This document shows positions 49,321-50,093 of a DNA stretch of 50,093 nucleotides, piece by piece. The first letter of the stretch is position 1. Each line of letters starts with the position of its first letter. The notes below the pieces were generated by a model, which was given only the letters and a program-made list of their open reading frames with translations, searched no databases and had not been told where the DNA came from. This stretch comes from a virus, in IMG/VR virus record IMGVR_UViG_3300047557_002037, positions 1-50,093 of that record. The stretch is one strand, 5' to 3'. The position numbers and the translations under genes are program-made.

Positions 49321-50093
49321 ATGGACTTCAAATCATTAATTACAAAAATCAGCGAAATGGATGATAAGATTCAAACCGTCGCTGCACCAGAATTACCCAA
49401 GGCTGTGCAACTAAATGAAGATGCACAACTGCGTGTTTTAGCAGGTACTTCTACTTATATCGTAGAAGCTAAGAAAAAAGCTGAAGAAAAGAAAGAAGAA
49501 AAGATGGACGAGGTGTTTGACTCTGATGCTAAAGTAGGCGATAAGAAAAAAACACAACACGGTGTTGCTACTAAAACAGCTACAGGTGTAAAGCATGAGC
49601 GTTCTTATAAAGGTGATGACAGCGACACTGATGACGAAGACGCTCCTAAAGGCAAGAAAAAAGCTAAAAAAGAATCCATAGATACAGAACAGTTCAAAGC
49701 CAAGTTTTCTAAAATGGTAGAAGCTAAGAAAGAAGAAAAACCAAAGGCCAAAAAAGACAAAAAGATGGACGAAGCTGCTAAGCCAGACTTCTTAGATCTA
49801 GATAAGGACGGTAACAAGAAAGAGCCAATGAAAAAAGCTGCTGCTGACAAAGGCGGTGACAAGAAAGATGGCAAGAAAGGTATGTCAGCCAAGCAAGAAA
49901 AATATTTCGGCAAGAAAAATGAAAGTGTAAAAACTTCTAAGAAAGTTGTTGCCGAATCAGTTGAACAAAAATTAACTTTCAAAGATATGGTTAAACTTGT
50001 TCAAGAAAGCGGCGGTCAGCAACAGATCGATGCTGTTGATAAAGAACTATTCAATTGGGCTACTCGTGTTGCCAAGAACAAACTGGGCGAGGG
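49321..50093 (+). CDS. Probable prohead core/scaffold-like protein, 3' end beyond window
   Basis: The frame is open from the ATG at 49321 to the window end (at least 257 residues). The product is Lys/Glu/Asp-rich and low in complexity. Notable segments are MDFKSLITKISEMDDKIQ at the N-terminus, EAAKPDFLDLDKDGNKKEPM (an EF-hand-like D-x-D-x-D-G loop), KGMSAKQEKYFGKKNES, and near the window end ELFNWATRVAKNKLGEG. Several V-x-E or (I/V)-x-E-(A/S) sequences look like prohead-protease sites. Late promoter and composition suggest a prohead core, scaffold or packaged protein. Confidence 0.7.
   Translation, partial: MDFKSLITKISEMDDKIQTVAAPELPKAVQLNEDAQLRVLAGTSTYIVEAKKKAEEKKEEKMDEVFDSDAKVGDKKKTQHGVATKTATGVKHERSYKGDDSDTDDEDAPKGKKKAKKESIDTEQFKAKFSKMVEAKKEEKPKAKKDKKMDEAAKPDFLDLDKDGNKKEPMKKAAADKGGDKKDGKKGMSAKQEKYFGKKNESVKTSKKVVAESVEQKLTFKDMVKLVQESGGQQQIDAVDKELFNWATRVAKNKLGE

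Noticed and set aside
49605-49982. Reverse-strand Ser/Leu/Phe-rich frame with a membrane-like look
   Set aside because: It is the antisense of a Lys/Glu-rich coding sequence, which always gives Phe/Leu/Ser-rich frames.
1-50093. tRNA genes, integrase, transposase and homing endonucleases
   Set aside because: I found no cloverleaf, no recombinase signature and no HNH or GIY-YIG motif in any gap or product.

Overview
The window is about 50 kb of a tailed-phage genome of the T4-like myovirus type, probably from an aquatic environment. T4-type markers are a gp44-like clamp-loader ATPase, a gp31-like co-chaperonin, dCMP deaminase, a PhoH-like ATPase, a run of baseplate and tail-fibre proteins, and repeated late-promoter boxes with the core TAAATA. 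The host is probably Gram-negative: there is a lysis block with a lipobox (o-spanin-like) protein, and a KDO-8-phosphate synthase, which acts in LPS inner-core synthesis. Nearly all genes lie on the + strand, packed with 1-35 nt overlaps. Only three genes lie on the - strand (8565-8870, 10599-10886 and phoH at 34553-35293). No stretch over 150 bp lacks a gene. I see no tRNA, CRISPR array, insertion sequence or integrase.

Layout. 1-2.7 kb: small unknown proteins and a 394-residue conserved protein, closed by a strong terminator. 2.7-5.3 kb: a tandem-duplicated pair of fibre-like proteins and a Rossmann-like protein. 5.3-8.6 kb: a QueD-like protein behind a structured leader, then kdsA, a glycosyltransferase and uvdE. 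8.6-10.9 kb: a membrane-anchored EF-hand/dockerin-like protein (- strand), a Fe/Mn superoxide dismutase, a 38-residue membrane peptide, IscU and two A-type Fe-S carriers. 10.9-29.6 kb: baseplate and tail-fibre genes, including one of 2480 residues; several share an N-terminal module. 29.6-34.6 kb: nucleotide, replication and chaperone genes (DnaE-like fragment, gp31, MazG, TagD-like, gp44, FdxA-type ferredoxin, dCMP deaminase). 34.5-36.7 kb: phoH and two unknown conserved genes. 36.7-39.8 kb: GH19 endolysin, spanin-like pair and several small membrane proteins. 39.9-43.6 kb: DnaJ, peptide deformylase and a ClpA-like unfoldase. 44.2-50.1 kb: a late cassette of probable virion or packaged proteins, many starting with short N-terminal peptides like the T4 capsid-targeting sequence.

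Expression. Seven near-consensus host sigma-70 promoters and fourteen T4-like late boxes can be read directly. Several of both kinds sit so close to a start codon that the predicted transcript would begin at, or within two bases of, the AUG. Leaderless expression is therefore a consistent prediction for uvdE, dnaJ, kdsA, sod and two others. The most notable systems are the Fe-S assembly/oxidative-stress set, the proteostasis set (DnaJ, deformylase, ClpA, gp31), the pseudoknot-like leader of the QueD gene, and the candidate cassette of capsid-packaged proteins, which includes a nucleotidyltransferase and a second GH19 hydrolase.
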